Assembly: GCA_045106555.1 (NCBI GenBank)
Contig: JBGCET010000061.1
Coordinates: forward strand, 26,080-90,079
DNA length: 64,000 nt
Origin: JANQOZ01 sp045106555
GTDB taxonomy: Bacteria > Pseudomonadota > Gammaproteobacteria > Xanthomonadales > SZUA-38
Direction: 5' to 3'
Both the position numbers and the translations under genes were made by a program. How positions within the stretch are numbered: position 1 is the stretch's first letter; every line of letters begins with the position of its first letter. Of this stretch, positions 17,687 to 26,459 are shown piece after piece. A model generated the notes under the pieces. That model was not told where the DNA came from. It did not search any database and was given only the letters and a program-made list of their open reading frames with translations.

Positions 17687-17716
17687 TAAAAAACCCGCCT
17701 CCTGGGGGAGGCGGGT
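17687..17716 (-). terminator. Rho-independent terminator of the predicted small RNA
   Basis: On the minus strand a perfect 10-bp stem (ACCCGCCTCC / GGAGGCGGGT) with a four-base CCCA loop runs straight into six Ts. On the plus strand the A run lies on the wrong side and no T run follows, so the terminator acts on minus-strand transcripts. There is no minus-strand protein gene directly upstream that it could serve. Confidence 0.8.
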
Positions 17717-17775
17717 CGGTTGAAGCTCGCGGAAGAAAGGGGGAAGCAGGGGGGAGGGTCGCGAGCCTCGAAAAT
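17687..17775 (-). ncRNA. Predicted small RNA with two hairpins and a C-rich loop
   Basis: Read on the minus strand, the sequence folds into two hairpins. The first pairs GAGGCTCGCG (17769-17760) with CGCGAGCTTC (17731-17722), ten pairs including one G-U that would be an A-C mismatch on the plus strand. Its loop is very C-rich (CCCTCCCCCC and CTTCCCCC). The second hairpin is a strong intrinsic terminator. An extended -10 box precedes the predicted start. C-rich, anti-Shine-Dalgarno loops occur in trans-acting bacterial small RNAs such as the CCUCCUCCC family. This is a structural prediction with no known homologue recognised. Length is about 85-90 nt. Confidence 0.55.
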
Positions 17776-17778
17776 CAC

Positions 17779-17808
17779 TCTATATCAGAGCTTGTTAACT
17801 AAGCGTAA
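17779..17808 (-). promoter_or_regulatory. Putative sigma-70 promoter for the small RNA
   Basis: On the minus strand TGA-TATAGA (17787-17779) forms an extended -10 element with 4 of 6 core matches. A poor -35 candidate TTACGC lies 18 bases upstream (17808-17803). A start near 17772-17775 would place the first hairpin at the very 5' end. Confidence 0.4.
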
Positions 17809-17982
17809 AAAATCCGCACCGATGGCTGTGGTTTTTTTACAACAAAAAATCAGTTCCTATATTCACCTTTTGCTCTCCTGATGACGCGTACAATTGAACG
17901 GTTTTCGATCACTGCCCCATCACCCGGTGACCTACAATTAAGTACCATTGGGTCAAACACGTTGAAAAACTTCAGAATAACT

Positions 17983-18981
17983 ATGGCTTCCCCCAAATAC
18001 TTGATCATCGGCGCGTGGTTGCTGCTCTCTGGATTTCCCGCAGCAGCGCAAATTGCCACCCAGTCGATGCCATTGTCTGACGTGACCGTGACGGCGAAAT
18101 ACCAAGCCCAGGCCGAAGTTGTTGCGCTAAACCGCAGCCAGCTTACGGTTGAAGTCACCGGCATCGTGGACGAAATCGCGGTGGAGGTTGCCGACAAGGT
18201 TAAGGCTGGAGACCTGCTTGTCCGTCTCGACGACTCCGACCTTCAACTGGAGCTGCGACAGGCCCAGGCCCAATTGGCATCCGCGGATGCACGGGTGCAG
18301 CAGGCCAAAGCAAGACTGGAGCGGGCGCAACGTTTGCGCCATAGCGAGTTTATCTCAGCTGATGATCTGTTGGACCGGGAGACTGACCTTAAGATCCAGG
18401 AAGCTGATCGCGACCGGCTGGAAGTCGCGACGCGGCTGGCCAAACGGCGCCTTGACTACACTCGTATAGAAGCACCTTATGACGCTACCGTTATCGCAAG
18501 GAGTGCACAGGTCGGTCAGCGAGTCAGTCCAGGACAGTTGATTCTGACATTGGTGGATGTTGCACCGCCAATGGTGATGGCCAATATCCCTGCAGCAGAC
18601 TTGCCTTCTTTGGAGCGGGCCACCGGATTTGCTCTGAACACCCAAAGCGGCAACTTTGATCTGCAGCTAGACGCAATCGCAGGAGCCATTGATCCAGAAA
18701 CCCGAATTATTCCTGCACGCTTTGCCTTTCCCGCTCAGTCAGCCTTGCCCGGCGCCACCGGTACGGTGAACTGGACCTCCAACGGAACCCTCATACCGGT
18801 TCACCTAATAGTGCGGAGAAACGGCGAACTAGGCATATTTGTGGTTGCCGACGATTGCCCCAAATTTGTCCCACTTCCAGAAGCGGAAGAAGGCAGGCCA
18901 TCGCGCCACCACCTCTCTGGAGACACGGCGGTTATTACCAGTGGTCACAAACGCCTGACCGATTGCCATCAGAGCCCCTGA
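17983..18981 (+). CDS. RND efflux periplasmic adaptor (membrane fusion protein)
   Basis: This HlyD/AcrA-type adaptor of 332 residues counts from the ATG at 17983, where a clear signal peptide begins (MASPKYLIIGAWLLLSGFPAAAQ). A lipoyl half-motif (VTGIVDEIAVEVADKVKAGDLLVRLDDSDLQLEL) leads into a coiled-coil hairpin (residues 90-160, rich in Gln/Ala/Arg/Leu). The second half-motif is RIEAPYDATVIARSAQVGQRVSPGQLILTLVD. The C-terminal part is shorter than usual for the family. It lies 3 bases before the permease gene, and the two form the inner-membrane part of an efflux pump. No outer-membrane channel gene is present, so TolC must be supplied from elsewhere. The substrate is unknown. Confidence 0.92.
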   Translation: MASPKYLIIGAWLLLSGFPAAAQIATQSMPLSDVTVTAKYQAQAEVVALNRSQLTVEVTGIVDEIAVEVADKVKAGDLLVRLDDSDLQLELRQAQAQLASADARVQQAKARLERAQRLRHSEFISADDLLDRETDLKIQEADRDRLEVATRLAKRRLDYTRIEAPYDATVIARSAQVGQRVSPGQLILTLVDVAPPMVMANIPAADLPSLERATGFALNTQSGNFDLQLDAIAGAIDPETRIIPARFAFPAQSALPGATGTVNWTSNGTLIPVHLIVRRNGELGIFVVADDCPKFVPLPEAEEGRPSRHHLSGDTAVITSGHKRLTDCHQSP

Positions 18982-18984
18982 ACC

Positions 18985-21900
18985 GTGACGCTGCCGACCA
19001 ATGACGCTGGGCGGGTGAGCCTGTTCACCCGACTCCTGACTAATCATCCGTTGGTCAATATCCTGTTTACCGTCGTTGTCCTTATGGGGGTACTTTCCTA
19101 TATTCAGATGCCCCGGGAGCAGGACCCAGACGTTAACTTTAACTGGATCAACATCAACACCTCATTCCCCGGCGCCAGCGCCGAAGACGTGGAGTCACTG
19201 GTTACCGGACCTTTGGAAGACGCGCTGCGGACCGTTCAAAACATCCGCTGGGTCAGCAGCAGCTCACGAGAGGGCACCTCAAACATCCTGGTTCGATTCC
19301 GTGATCTGTCTGATCGCTTGTTTGACAAACGCGTGAGCGATGTACGAAGAGAAGTTCAGAACGCAGTCAATTCTGACCTGCCGCCAGACATCATCGACCC
19401 CAACGTCTTGGAACTGACAACCTCCAACGGATTTCCGACCGCGTTGGTTGGCGTTTTGGGACAAGCGGATGACGAGGCACTAAGGCTTGAAGCCTACCAG
19501 GTAAAATCCGACCTGGAGCGGATGCCTGGTGTCGACAAGGTGACCGCCTTTGGACTCCACGAACCGGAAATTCACGTCAGTTTTGATCCGGCGCTGCTGG
19601 CCGCCAATGGTCTTCGTGCGACACAATTTGCCGACTATTTCTCCCTGGCCTTCAGGGATGTAAATGCTGGAAGCTTTGCCATCGGCTCATCACGCTACAT
19701 CGCACGGGTTCCAGGCGCCACAGCGGACCTTGAAGAACTGGCTGCCTACCAAATTGCATCACCCATATCGGGCATCGCGCCCACCGCAGCCGGGGATCTG
19801 GCGCGCATTGAACGGGGTCGTAGCGAACCCCGCCAGCTCGTTTCAATTAACGGAAAGCCCGCTGTGGTTTTTTCGGTGGCCAAGGCCGGCGGCGCCAACA
19901 CGCTGGAACTGGTTGATCAAATCAATTTGTACATTGATCAACGCAACCAGCTCCGGGCAGGCAGCGCGACGGAAATTCTGTTGGCTGACGACCAAACCAT
20001 TCCCACACGTAACGCCGTCAGCACAATGCAGACCAACGCCCTGCTTGGCTTGATCCTGGTTCTTGGTGTGTGCTGGGTCTTTCTCGGACTCAGAATTGCC
20101 GCACTGGTCAGCCTGGGGTTGGTTTTTGCCATTTGTGGCACGCTGTGGGTAGTGGCCATCACCGGCAATACCGTCAATCAGTCTGTGCTTCTGGGTATCG
20201 TCATTGTGCTGGGAATGCTGGTGGATGATGCGGTCGTTGTTGTAGAAGCCATTTACTATCGTATGCAACGGGGCATGGCAGCATTGGACGCCGCGGTTGC
20301 CGGTCTGAAAGAAGTGATGGCGCCGGTAACGGCAGCGGTTGCGACCACGATGGCAGCGTTTCTGCCGTTGATGCTACTCCCCGGGGTCATTGGCAAATTC
20401 ATGTTCGTGATTCCCTTTGTGGTCACGGTGGGCTTGCTGATCTCACTGCTGGAAGCATTTTGGGTTTTACCCGCTCATATGATCGACTTTGCCGGCTCTC
20501 CCAAGCGCCAAGGCCGCCGACAGGATCGACGAAAACGTTGGACTCAAAAGTTGCGATTAATCTATGCGCGGGCACTTTGCCGCGTCATGCGCAAACCAGC
20601 GCCCTGGCTAGGGGGCATGGCATTGGGAATGGCCCTTGCCGCCGGCGCTGTGGGTGTCGGCGCTGTTCGCATGGACTTTTTTACCTTTGATCCGATACGA
20701 CTGTTCTACGTCAATGTAGACATGCCTGCCGGAACCACGGTGCAGGAGTCATTGCGGCAAACTCGCCGATTGGCTGAGCGAACCGAACAACTTCTAGCGG
20801 CAGAACAGGTGCGGGCAATTTCCGGGCTTGCGGGTATTAAATTCACCGAGACTGAAATTGTCTATGGCGACCAGTTTGGCCAGCTCCAGGTATCCTTAAC
20901 TCCTGCAACTTCGGCACATCCAGAGCAGCCGGCTGAGGTCATTGAATCACTTAGGCCAGAATTGGAAAAGCTGGCTGGCGATGCCTCCATCAGCTACCTG
21001 GAAATTTCCGGTGGCCCACCGTCGGGCCTGCCCATTAACGTCAAAGTCCGCAGCGATGACTTCAATGAGCTTCGAAATGCCACCGACGCGGTGTTGGAGA
21101 TCGTCAGGAATATTAAGGGCAGCAAAGATGTTCGGGACAACGACGTGCCGGGGAGTCCTGAGGTGACTCTGAATGTAGACCATGGCGCCGCCGGTCGAAT
21201 TGGCTTAGCTTCAGGCGAGGTGGCAAGGTTAGCGCGGCTGCACGTGGACGGAGAGGTTGTTGCGTTTGCCAGGGATCGGGGCGAGAAAGTAGAACTGCGC
21301 GTTAGGGCAGAGCCCAAGCCCATTACCGACGTCACCGACCTGTTACAGGATCCAATTTCAGGCCCTGGCGGCCAGGTCACGACGTTAGGCGGCCTATTGC
21401 AACCCACTGTGCGCGGAACTCGGAGCACCATTTTCCATTTCAATCTTCGCCGGGCCATTACCGTCACCGCTGAACTTGACGACGACATTAACAATACCCA
21501 GAAAGCCAATGCCGAGCTTGTTGAACAGTGGAACGACATTGCCAAGCAGTATCCCAACACCGACCTTGAATTCTCAGGCGAATTGGACGATCTCAATGAA
21601 AGCCTGGAAGCGATGGGGGGGCTGTTTCTGTTGGGACTTGGACTGATCTATCTGATTATTGCCACGCAGTTTCGCAGCTATTTCCAGCCGCTGTTGATCA
21701 TCGTTACCGTGCCGATGGCATTTACCGGCGTCGTACTCGGACTGATCGTGACCAACAACCCGCTCAGTATCTACACGCTATATGGCGTTGTCGCTCTGAC
21801 GGGGATTGCCGTAAACGGAGCCATTGTGCTGATTGATGCGGCCAATAGCCGACTACGAGCCGGAATGCGCCCGCTGCATGCCACGGTATACGCTGCCAAA

Positions 21901-22113
21901 CGTCGAGTGATACCCATCATCATGACCACAACTACGACGATTGCTGGACTGTTTTCGCTGGCCGTGGGACTGGGGGGAAAGTCGTTGTTGTGGGGGCCGG
22001 TGGCATCCAGCATCGTGGCCGGCCTGGCCTTCGCTTCACTGTTGACGCTGTTTGTCATTCCGACGCTGTATCGACTGTTTATGCGCGGCCATGGCCAGCC
22101 AGACCCCAGGTAA
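18985..22113 (+). CDS. RND efflux transporter permease
   Basis: This proton-driven inner-membrane pump of 1042 residues is full length for the AcrB/MexF (HAE1) family. It has two six-helix repeats and large periplasmic loops. Visible landmarks are LLTNHPLVNILFTVVVLMGVLSYIQMPREQDPDVN at the start, the proton-relay helix GIVIVLGMLVDDAVVVVEAIYYRM, PVTAAVATTMAAFLPLMLLPGVIGKFM, and in the second half YGVVALTGIAVNGAIVLIDAAN. TTTTTIAGLFSLAVGLGG stands near the end. The GTG start follows the adaptor by 3 bases. The ends of this gene and the next (minus strand) converge. Confidence 0.96.
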   Translation: MTLPTNDAGRVSLFTRLLTNHPLVNILFTVVVLMGVLSYIQMPREQDPDVNFNWININTSFPGASAEDVESLVTGPLEDALRTVQNIRWVSSSSREGTSNILVRFRDLSDRLFDKRVSDVRREVQNAVNSDLPPDIIDPNVLELTTSNGFPTALVGVLGQADDEALRLEAYQVKSDLERMPGVDKVTAFGLHEPEIHVSFDPALLAANGLRATQFADYFSLAFRDVNAGSFAIGSSRYIARVPGATADLEELAAYQIASPISGIAPTAAGDLARIERGRSEPRQLVSINGKPAVVFSVAKAGGANTLELVDQINLYIDQRNQLRAGSATEILLADDQTIPTRNAVSTMQTNALLGLILVLGVCWVFLGLRIAALVSLGLVFAICGTLWVVAITGNTVNQSVLLGIVIVLGMLVDDAVVVVEAIYYRMQRGMAALDAAVAGLKEVMAPVTAAVATTMAAFLPLMLLPGVIGKFMFVIPFVVTVGLLISLLEAFWVLPAHMIDFAGSPKRQGRRQDRRKRWTQKLRLIYARALCRVMRKPAPWLGGMALGMALAAGAVGVGAVRMDFFTFDPIRLFYVNVDMPAGTTVQESLRQTRRLAERTEQLLAAEQVRAISGLAGIKFTETEIVYGDQFGQLQVSLTPATSAHPEQPAEVIESLRPELEKLAGDASISYLEISGGPPSGLPINVKVRSDDFNELRNATDAVLEIVRNIKGSKDVRDNDVPGSPEVTLNVDHGAAGRIGLASGEVARLARLHVDGEVVAFARDRGEKVELRVRAEPKPITDVTDLLQDPISGPGGQVTTLGGLLQPTVRGTRSTIFHFNLRRAITVTAELDDDINNTQKANAELVEQWNDIAKQYPNTDLEFSGELDDLNESLEAMGGLFLLGLGLIYLIIATQFRSYFQPLLIIVTVPMAFTGVVLGLIVTNNPLSIYTLYGVVALTGIAVNGAIVLIDAANSRLRAGMRPLHATVYAAKRRVIPIIMTTTTTIAGLFSLAVGLGGKSLLWGPVASSIVAGLAFASLLTLFVIPTLYRLFMRGHGQPDPR

Positions 22114-22155
22114 CGCGCGCGTTCGAATAACTGGCAAGGCTCTATGAACCGGGCT

Positions 22156-25100
22156 TCAGCCTTCAAAACTTCCTCGGAAGATCAGACCGGGCACTTCCGT
22201 CACCATCAGCTGGACGGTGGCAGGCGAAATCACCTCAGCATCTGACGCCGCGCTAACGCGGGTCAGAAGTCGGCCCACTCCGGGGGGAAGGATCAGCGGA
22301 CTGCTGAGCAGCACCTCCTCGTTCGGCCCCAGGGGCGGACCATCATAGGTGCATCGGGTTGTCAGTGGCGACAATTCAGGGTCATCTACCGACAGGCAGG
22401 CCCATGGGTCGCCTGGCCTTGGCGTGATGATATGAAACGGCTCGCCGACCACCAGGGGCGCCAAATCCACAGTTATTTGTGAGACGGTTTGCTGGCCACC
22501 GTTGATCACCGAAATCTGAGCCACCCCGGTAACGCCGGGCGCAAGTTCAGCGCTGGACTGGGGTTGCACAAAAACCCCACTTTGTACCCTTTGGGTGGTT
22601 AATGCCGGGGCAGTCGCCAAGGGCAGGGGCTGGTTTGATGTGGTCAAAAGTGCGCCGCTGACCAGCGGCTCGGTGCCGGCGAACATATCGAATTCAAACG
22701 TTAGCATCTCAGCCCCGCCTGGCGGAATTTCATCACCAACAACGGCATCGCCAACGAACTCACAAATCACCGGAGGGCCAGCGCTGCAGCGCCAGCGTGG
22801 CGTGTTGCCAACGTCCACCAATGGGTGACTCAGCGGGTCCAGCGTTACCGTCACCTGTTCATCTGCTCCAATGGGCACAGCACCGGTATTGCGGACCTGA
22901 AGGCGGAAGTGTCCTCGTTCTACCGACTGCAACGGCGACTCAATGGAGAAATCGATGACGGTGGCGGGGACCGAGCGTATGACAGGCTGAAAACGCACCG
23001 CGGTGATTCCGTTGGTCAGAGCCAAATACGCTGCCTGATAAGTCTTGCCCTGTCGGCTCACCCCAAGCGCCTGAAGTGCTCCGTCGCTGTTCAGACCACC
23101 GTCAGACTGACGACCAACGGCAACAACGTCATTGGACACAAGATCGGTAACAAACACATCCGAGCGAGCATTGTTATCTGCTACCACCAGATCCGGATCA
23201 TCACTGTTGAACGCCAGCAGGTTGCCATCCGGCGAAAGCTCGGGGTGCTGAGCCACTCCTGGGCTGGTCAGGGTAGCGGGCAACGGACTCACGCCCGCCG
23301 CTGGGCTACTGTCATCGCGCCACACAAACAGACGTTGCCCCGGCAGGGTTCCCGCAGAGGTGAGGTTGGTAGCCACGCTGGCAAAAACCACCGTGGCTCC
23401 ATCAGCGGAGATTGATGGTTGAAAACTTGCACCATTGGGCGCTCCAGCCACGCCCCCAACAAACCCGGTGGACAACAGTTCAATCCGCCCCGTTGGCACA
23501 TCCAATCGATAGACCTGGTCCAACCCAGGCGCCGGCCGCAGGGACTCATCCAGCATCGAATCAAGACGTGGCTCAGCGCTGACAAACACCACCGCTAAGC
23601 CGTCTGCAGACTGCCTTGGCTGTCGGCTGGAAAAGTCTGCCCCCCTGCCCTGCACCGCACTGATTAACTGACGGTCTGAAGCGTCGTTGAAAGGCTGGCG
23701 AAAAATCTGCGTTACCCCTTGAGGCCCCGGCAGGTCCTGAAATTCCTCCGCTGCACTGACGAACACCACCCATTGGCCATCTGCGGACAAGGTCGGTTCA
23801 ATGCTGGGTAAACTGCCGGTCTCAACGGCTCCGGCGGTCAGCGAACCAACCCTAAGCGGCCCCACTGAACAGTCGTCACGTAAAAACAGGTCTGCGCTGT
23901 TGTTGCCATCAACGATGACCGGATCAACCCCTAATTGGGCAGCGTCAATGGCACTGCCCATAAGGGTTTTGCAACCGTCGTCACTGACCGCCACAGCGAA
24001 AGTTGGCGCCCCGTCCGCGCCGCCAACAAAACCGCCACTAGCGGCCCTGGACAGCAACCTGACCTGGCGCGCACGCAGATCAAGCAGAAACGCATCCGGC
24101 TGACCATTGCTGTCTGCGACTCCTGGCAACACATTGTCTGCCGACGTTACAAGCGCGGCATAGCGACCATCAGTGGAGATACTCAATGCTTCGACCGATT
24201 CAGAAAGCTCCTGTCCTGGTGGCGGCAGCACGGCGAGTGAATCGACCGCGCCGGCAGGGCCAACCGCGAGGTAACCCGAGGTTACTGCACTGCCGGTTGG
24301 CGTCAGATCCGTGGCGGCACTCTCAAAGCTGACCGCCGACCCATCGCTGGTAATACTGGCGGCAAAACTGCCTTCGTTGGCACTGGTGCCAGTGGCTCGT
24401 CGGCTGGCAATGTGGGATTGTCCACTGAATCGATTAACCACGTAGATATCGCTGAACGTATTGCCATCTTGGGCCGACAGGTTGGCGGCTTCTGACTGGA
24501 ATGCGACCCACTCGCCGCGAATCGAAATCGCCGGATTAAAGCTATTCGCATCTGCCGGTTCGTCGGGCGCAGCACTCACAAGGTCTGTCTGAAGACTTAG
24601 GAAATCGCGAACAAAAACATCAAAAAAGACGTTCTCAAAACCGGCCTCCAAGGTAGTCGCTCGGCTGTAAAAGGCCACCGCGCTGCCGTCCGGCGAAAGC
24701 ACCGGCGTTGCGCTGTCAGCGTTAGCTCTCACCCCATTAGTCGATTGGTTCACCAACTGGGTGGTCCCGGTGCTGCGGTCAAAAACAAACAGGTCCGGCA
24801 GCTGGTCGAACTCGTTGTCGGAAAAATTAGTGGCTTCACTGGTAAATGCCACATACCGTCCATCAACCGAAATGGTGGGCTGAAAGCTACCTCGATCGCC
24901 CTCCTGCCCAGCGCTGGATAGCGACACGCGCTGAGTCATTGCGGACTGGCGATCGTGAACAAAAATATCCGAAGACTCGTTGTCGTCGGCCACAACCAAA
25001 TTACTGGCAAACGACGAAAAAGCCACGTAACGACCATCACCGGACAACGCGGGATTGAGGCTGCTACCGTTGGCAGGGGCCGCCTGTAATCCGATAGAAA

Positions 25101-25521
25101 TTTGCTCTAACTCCTGGCCAGCCTGCCAGAGAAAGACATCAATAAAACTGTTACCGGCATCTGCGGTCAGGTTTGTCGCGCCGCTGTGAAAAGCCACAAC
25201 CCGGCCATCGGCCGATAGCACTCCCCGCGCGGCGCTGCTGTTGCCTTGAACCGTGGCGCTGCCGCTGACACGCTCATAGGATCCAGCCCTGCGATCCAGC
25301 CTATAGAAGTCCGTTAAGCCATTGTTATCGGCGGGATCAAACTCATCGCTGGCCGTAGCGAAAAGCACGAACCGGCCATCGGCCGAAAGCTGGGGGCGAA
25401 ATACCGCCTGCATCGCCAGCGCACCCTCTCCCGGGACCTGCAGCGGATAGTCCGGACCCGCAAGCGTTAACTGCGGCAGACTGGTTACGAGCAGTAAAGC
25501 CAGCGTTCCCTCGCCGATCAT
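22156..25521 (-). CDS. Large secreted PD40/WD40-like beta-propeller protein
   Basis: This 1121-residue exported protein begins with a signal peptide (MIGEGTLALLLVTSLPQLTLAG). At least a dozen repeats of the form 'P-x-L-S-x-DGRYVAFxSxATNL-x-x-D-N-x-x-S-DIFVHDR' cover residues 35-830, the TolB-like PD40 repeat, predicting one or two beta-propellers. From about residue 870 come CARDB/DUF11-like Ig strands (VERGHFRLQVRNTGAVPIGADEQVTVTLDP). The last residues are LIFRGSFEG, a short motif also found in altered form in the neighbouring DUF1800 protein. It overlaps the upstream DNRLRE gene by 4 bases (ATGA). It may be cell-surface or extracellular; partner unknown. Confidence 0.85.
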   Translation of the reverse strand: MIGEGTLALLLVTSLPQLTLAGPDYPLQVPGEGALAMQAVFRPQLSADGRFVLFATASDEFDPADNNGLTDFYRLDRRAGSYERVSGSATVQGNSSAARGVLSADGRVVAFHSGATNLTADAGNSFIDVFLWQAGQELEQISIGLQAAPANGSSLNPALSGDGRYVAFSSFASNLVVADDNESSDIFVHDRQSAMTQRVSLSSAGQEGDRGSFQPTISVDGRYVAFTSEATNFSDNEFDQLPDLFVFDRSTGTTQLVNQSTNGVRANADSATPVLSPDGSAVAFYSRATTLEAGFENVFFDVFVRDFLSLQTDLVSAAPDEPADANSFNPAISIRGEWVAFQSEAANLSAQDGNTFSDIYVVNRFSGQSHIASRRATGTSANEGSFAASITSDGSAVSFESAATDLTPTGSAVTSGYLAVGPAGAVDSLAVLPPPGQELSESVEALSISTDGRYAALVTSADNVLPGVADSNGQPDAFLLDLRARQVRLLSRAASGGFVGGADGAPTFAVAVSDDGCKTLMGSAIDAAQLGVDPVIVDGNNSADLFLRDDCSVGPLRVGSLTAGAVETGSLPSIEPTLSADGQWVVFVSAAEEFQDLPGPQGVTQIFRQPFNDASDRQLISAVQGRGADFSSRQPRQSADGLAVVFVSAEPRLDSMLDESLRPAPGLDQVYRLDVPTGRIELLSTGFVGGVAGAPNGASFQPSISADGATVVFASVATNLTSAGTLPGQRLFVWRDDSSPAAGVSPLPATLTSPGVAQHPELSPDGNLLAFNSDDPDLVVADNNARSDVFVTDLVSNDVVAVGRQSDGGLNSDGALQALGVSRQGKTYQAAYLALTNGITAVRFQPVIRSVPATVIDFSIESPLQSVERGHFRLQVRNTGAVPIGADEQVTVTLDPLSHPLVDVGNTPRWRCSAGPPVICEFVGDAVVGDEIPPGGAEMLTFEFDMFAGTEPLVSGALLTTSNQPLPLATAPALTTQRVQSGVFVQPQSSAELAPGVTGVAQISVINGGQQTVSQITVDLAPLVVGEPFHIITPRPGDPWACLSVDDPELSPLTTRCTYDGPPLGPNEEVLLSSPLILPPGVGRLLTRVSAASDAEVISPATVQLMVTEVPGLIFRGSFEG

Positions 25522-26348
25522 CGATTAGCGTATCGCCATGCCAAGCTTACAATGCCAACGAACAGAAACATCAACCAATGCCTGCCGCCCAGGGGAATGG
25601 CTTCGGGTACAGTTACAACAACCGGCGGCGCGGTATAGGTCACCGTGAGAACTGGACGACTCGAAGCATCAGGGTTTTCTCGACTGTTAAGGCGCTTTGC
25701 GGAACCAAACCCGGCAGCAGGATTTCCTATCAGTATCCAACCCGCGTTGCCCGACGGTTCGTTGACCCATCGCTGAACGTCTGCGACCAACCCGACACCG
25801 GAAAATTCGTATCGGCCGTTGCCCCTCAACCCGGCCCGAGCAGACTCCATCGCTTCGAAATCCCCCCCGGGCTGTGACCATGGCTGTGACCCCAGCCGCC
25901 TCTCAAGCCAGGTCGCATCGCCCGTACCTGCTGCGGCACCCGTACCCTCCTGGCCTGGCGCGTCCACGCCCCCTTCCCCCCAGCTGGCACGCAATGCATG
26001 CAGGCGTACTGACACGGTGCCCGAAATGGTCCGTGACACGCTGACACCCAAGGTTGCCGCTTGAACAGTGGCACCAACGGGTACAGCGCTCAGGTCATAT
26101 TGCAGAAGCGCCCGCCTTTCGGGTCCCGTTGCGATCAAGCCGGTAAATAAATACTCTCCCGCGCCGTTACTAAGTTCACCTTCCTCAAATAATGAGGTGT
26201 CGGCTGACGCTTCAATCGAAACGGTGATAGCGGGTGTTAATGCGCCGCAGAGCCCCATCGTTGGACAAAGCCCTATCAACCCAAGCAACAGGCCCACTGA
26301 GCGGCAAATAGAGCCGACGGGCGGCGTTTTTTTGAGGGTCCAGTTCAC
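25518..26348 (-). CDS. Secreted DNRLRE-domain protein with IPTL-CTERM-like sorting tail
   Basis: This 276-residue exported protein has a signal peptide (VGLLLGLIGLCPTMGLCGA). A beta-sandwich domain follows: 'SIEASADTSLFEEGELSNG-x-G', RRALLQYDLSAVPVGATVQAATLGV, and VQRWVNEPSGNAGWILI with NSRENPDASSRPVLTVTYT. This is the DNRLRE pattern seen in calcium- and carbohydrate-linked adhesins. The last 28 residues (EAIPLGGRHWLMFLFVGIVSLAWRYANR, positions 248-276) form a Pro-containing motif, a hydrophobic helix and a basic end, as in IPTL-CTERM sorting tags. It is the first gene of a two-gene operon with the propeller protein and diverges from the DUF1800 gene. Confidence 0.8.
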   Translation of the reverse strand: MNWTLKKTPPVGSICRSVGLLLGLIGLCPTMGLCGALTPAITVSIEASADTSLFEEGELSNGAGEYLFTGLIATGPERRALLQYDLSAVPVGATVQAATLGVSVSRTISGTVSVRLHALRASWGEGGVDAPGQEGTGAAAGTGDATWLERRLGSQPWSQPGGDFEAMESARAGLRGNGRYEFSGVGLVADVQRWVNEPSGNAGWILIGNPAAGFGSAKRLNSRENPDASSRPVLTVTYTAPPVVVTVPEAIPLGGRHWLMFLFVGIVSLAWRYANR

Positions 26349-26459
26349 ACTTTTTTACAGACGACAATGATTCAATAGATGGCACCTTAGCACAGCCGCA
26401 GGGGCGTTTCGGTCGCCGGCAAATCGTGTAAGGGCAGACCGTTACTTAAGGGGTAAACT

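Larger units (their letters stand above)
17653..17982 (+). other. Gene-free stretch of about 330 bases holding a predicted minus-strand small RNA
   Basis: There is no credible protein gene here. The left part holds the small RNA with its terminator and promoter (separate entries). The right part (17810-17982) is AT-rich with runs of A and T and probably carries the promoter of the efflux operon, but I could not place a convincing -35/-10 pair. An in-frame extension of the membrane fusion protein back to 17881 is open but has no signal-peptide-like or family-like sequence. Confidence 0.5.

Noticed and set aside
17840..17870. Region of repeated A and T near the efflux operon as an AT-rich foreign insertion
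   Set aside because: It is short, non-coding and typical of a promoter region; nothing suggests a mobile element.
17850..18197. Minus-strand open frame near the efflux operon that could have been the source of the terminator at 17687
   Set aside because: It overlaps the adaptor gene start, has no ribosome site or homology, and its stop lies before the small RNA promoter; the small RNA explains the terminator better.
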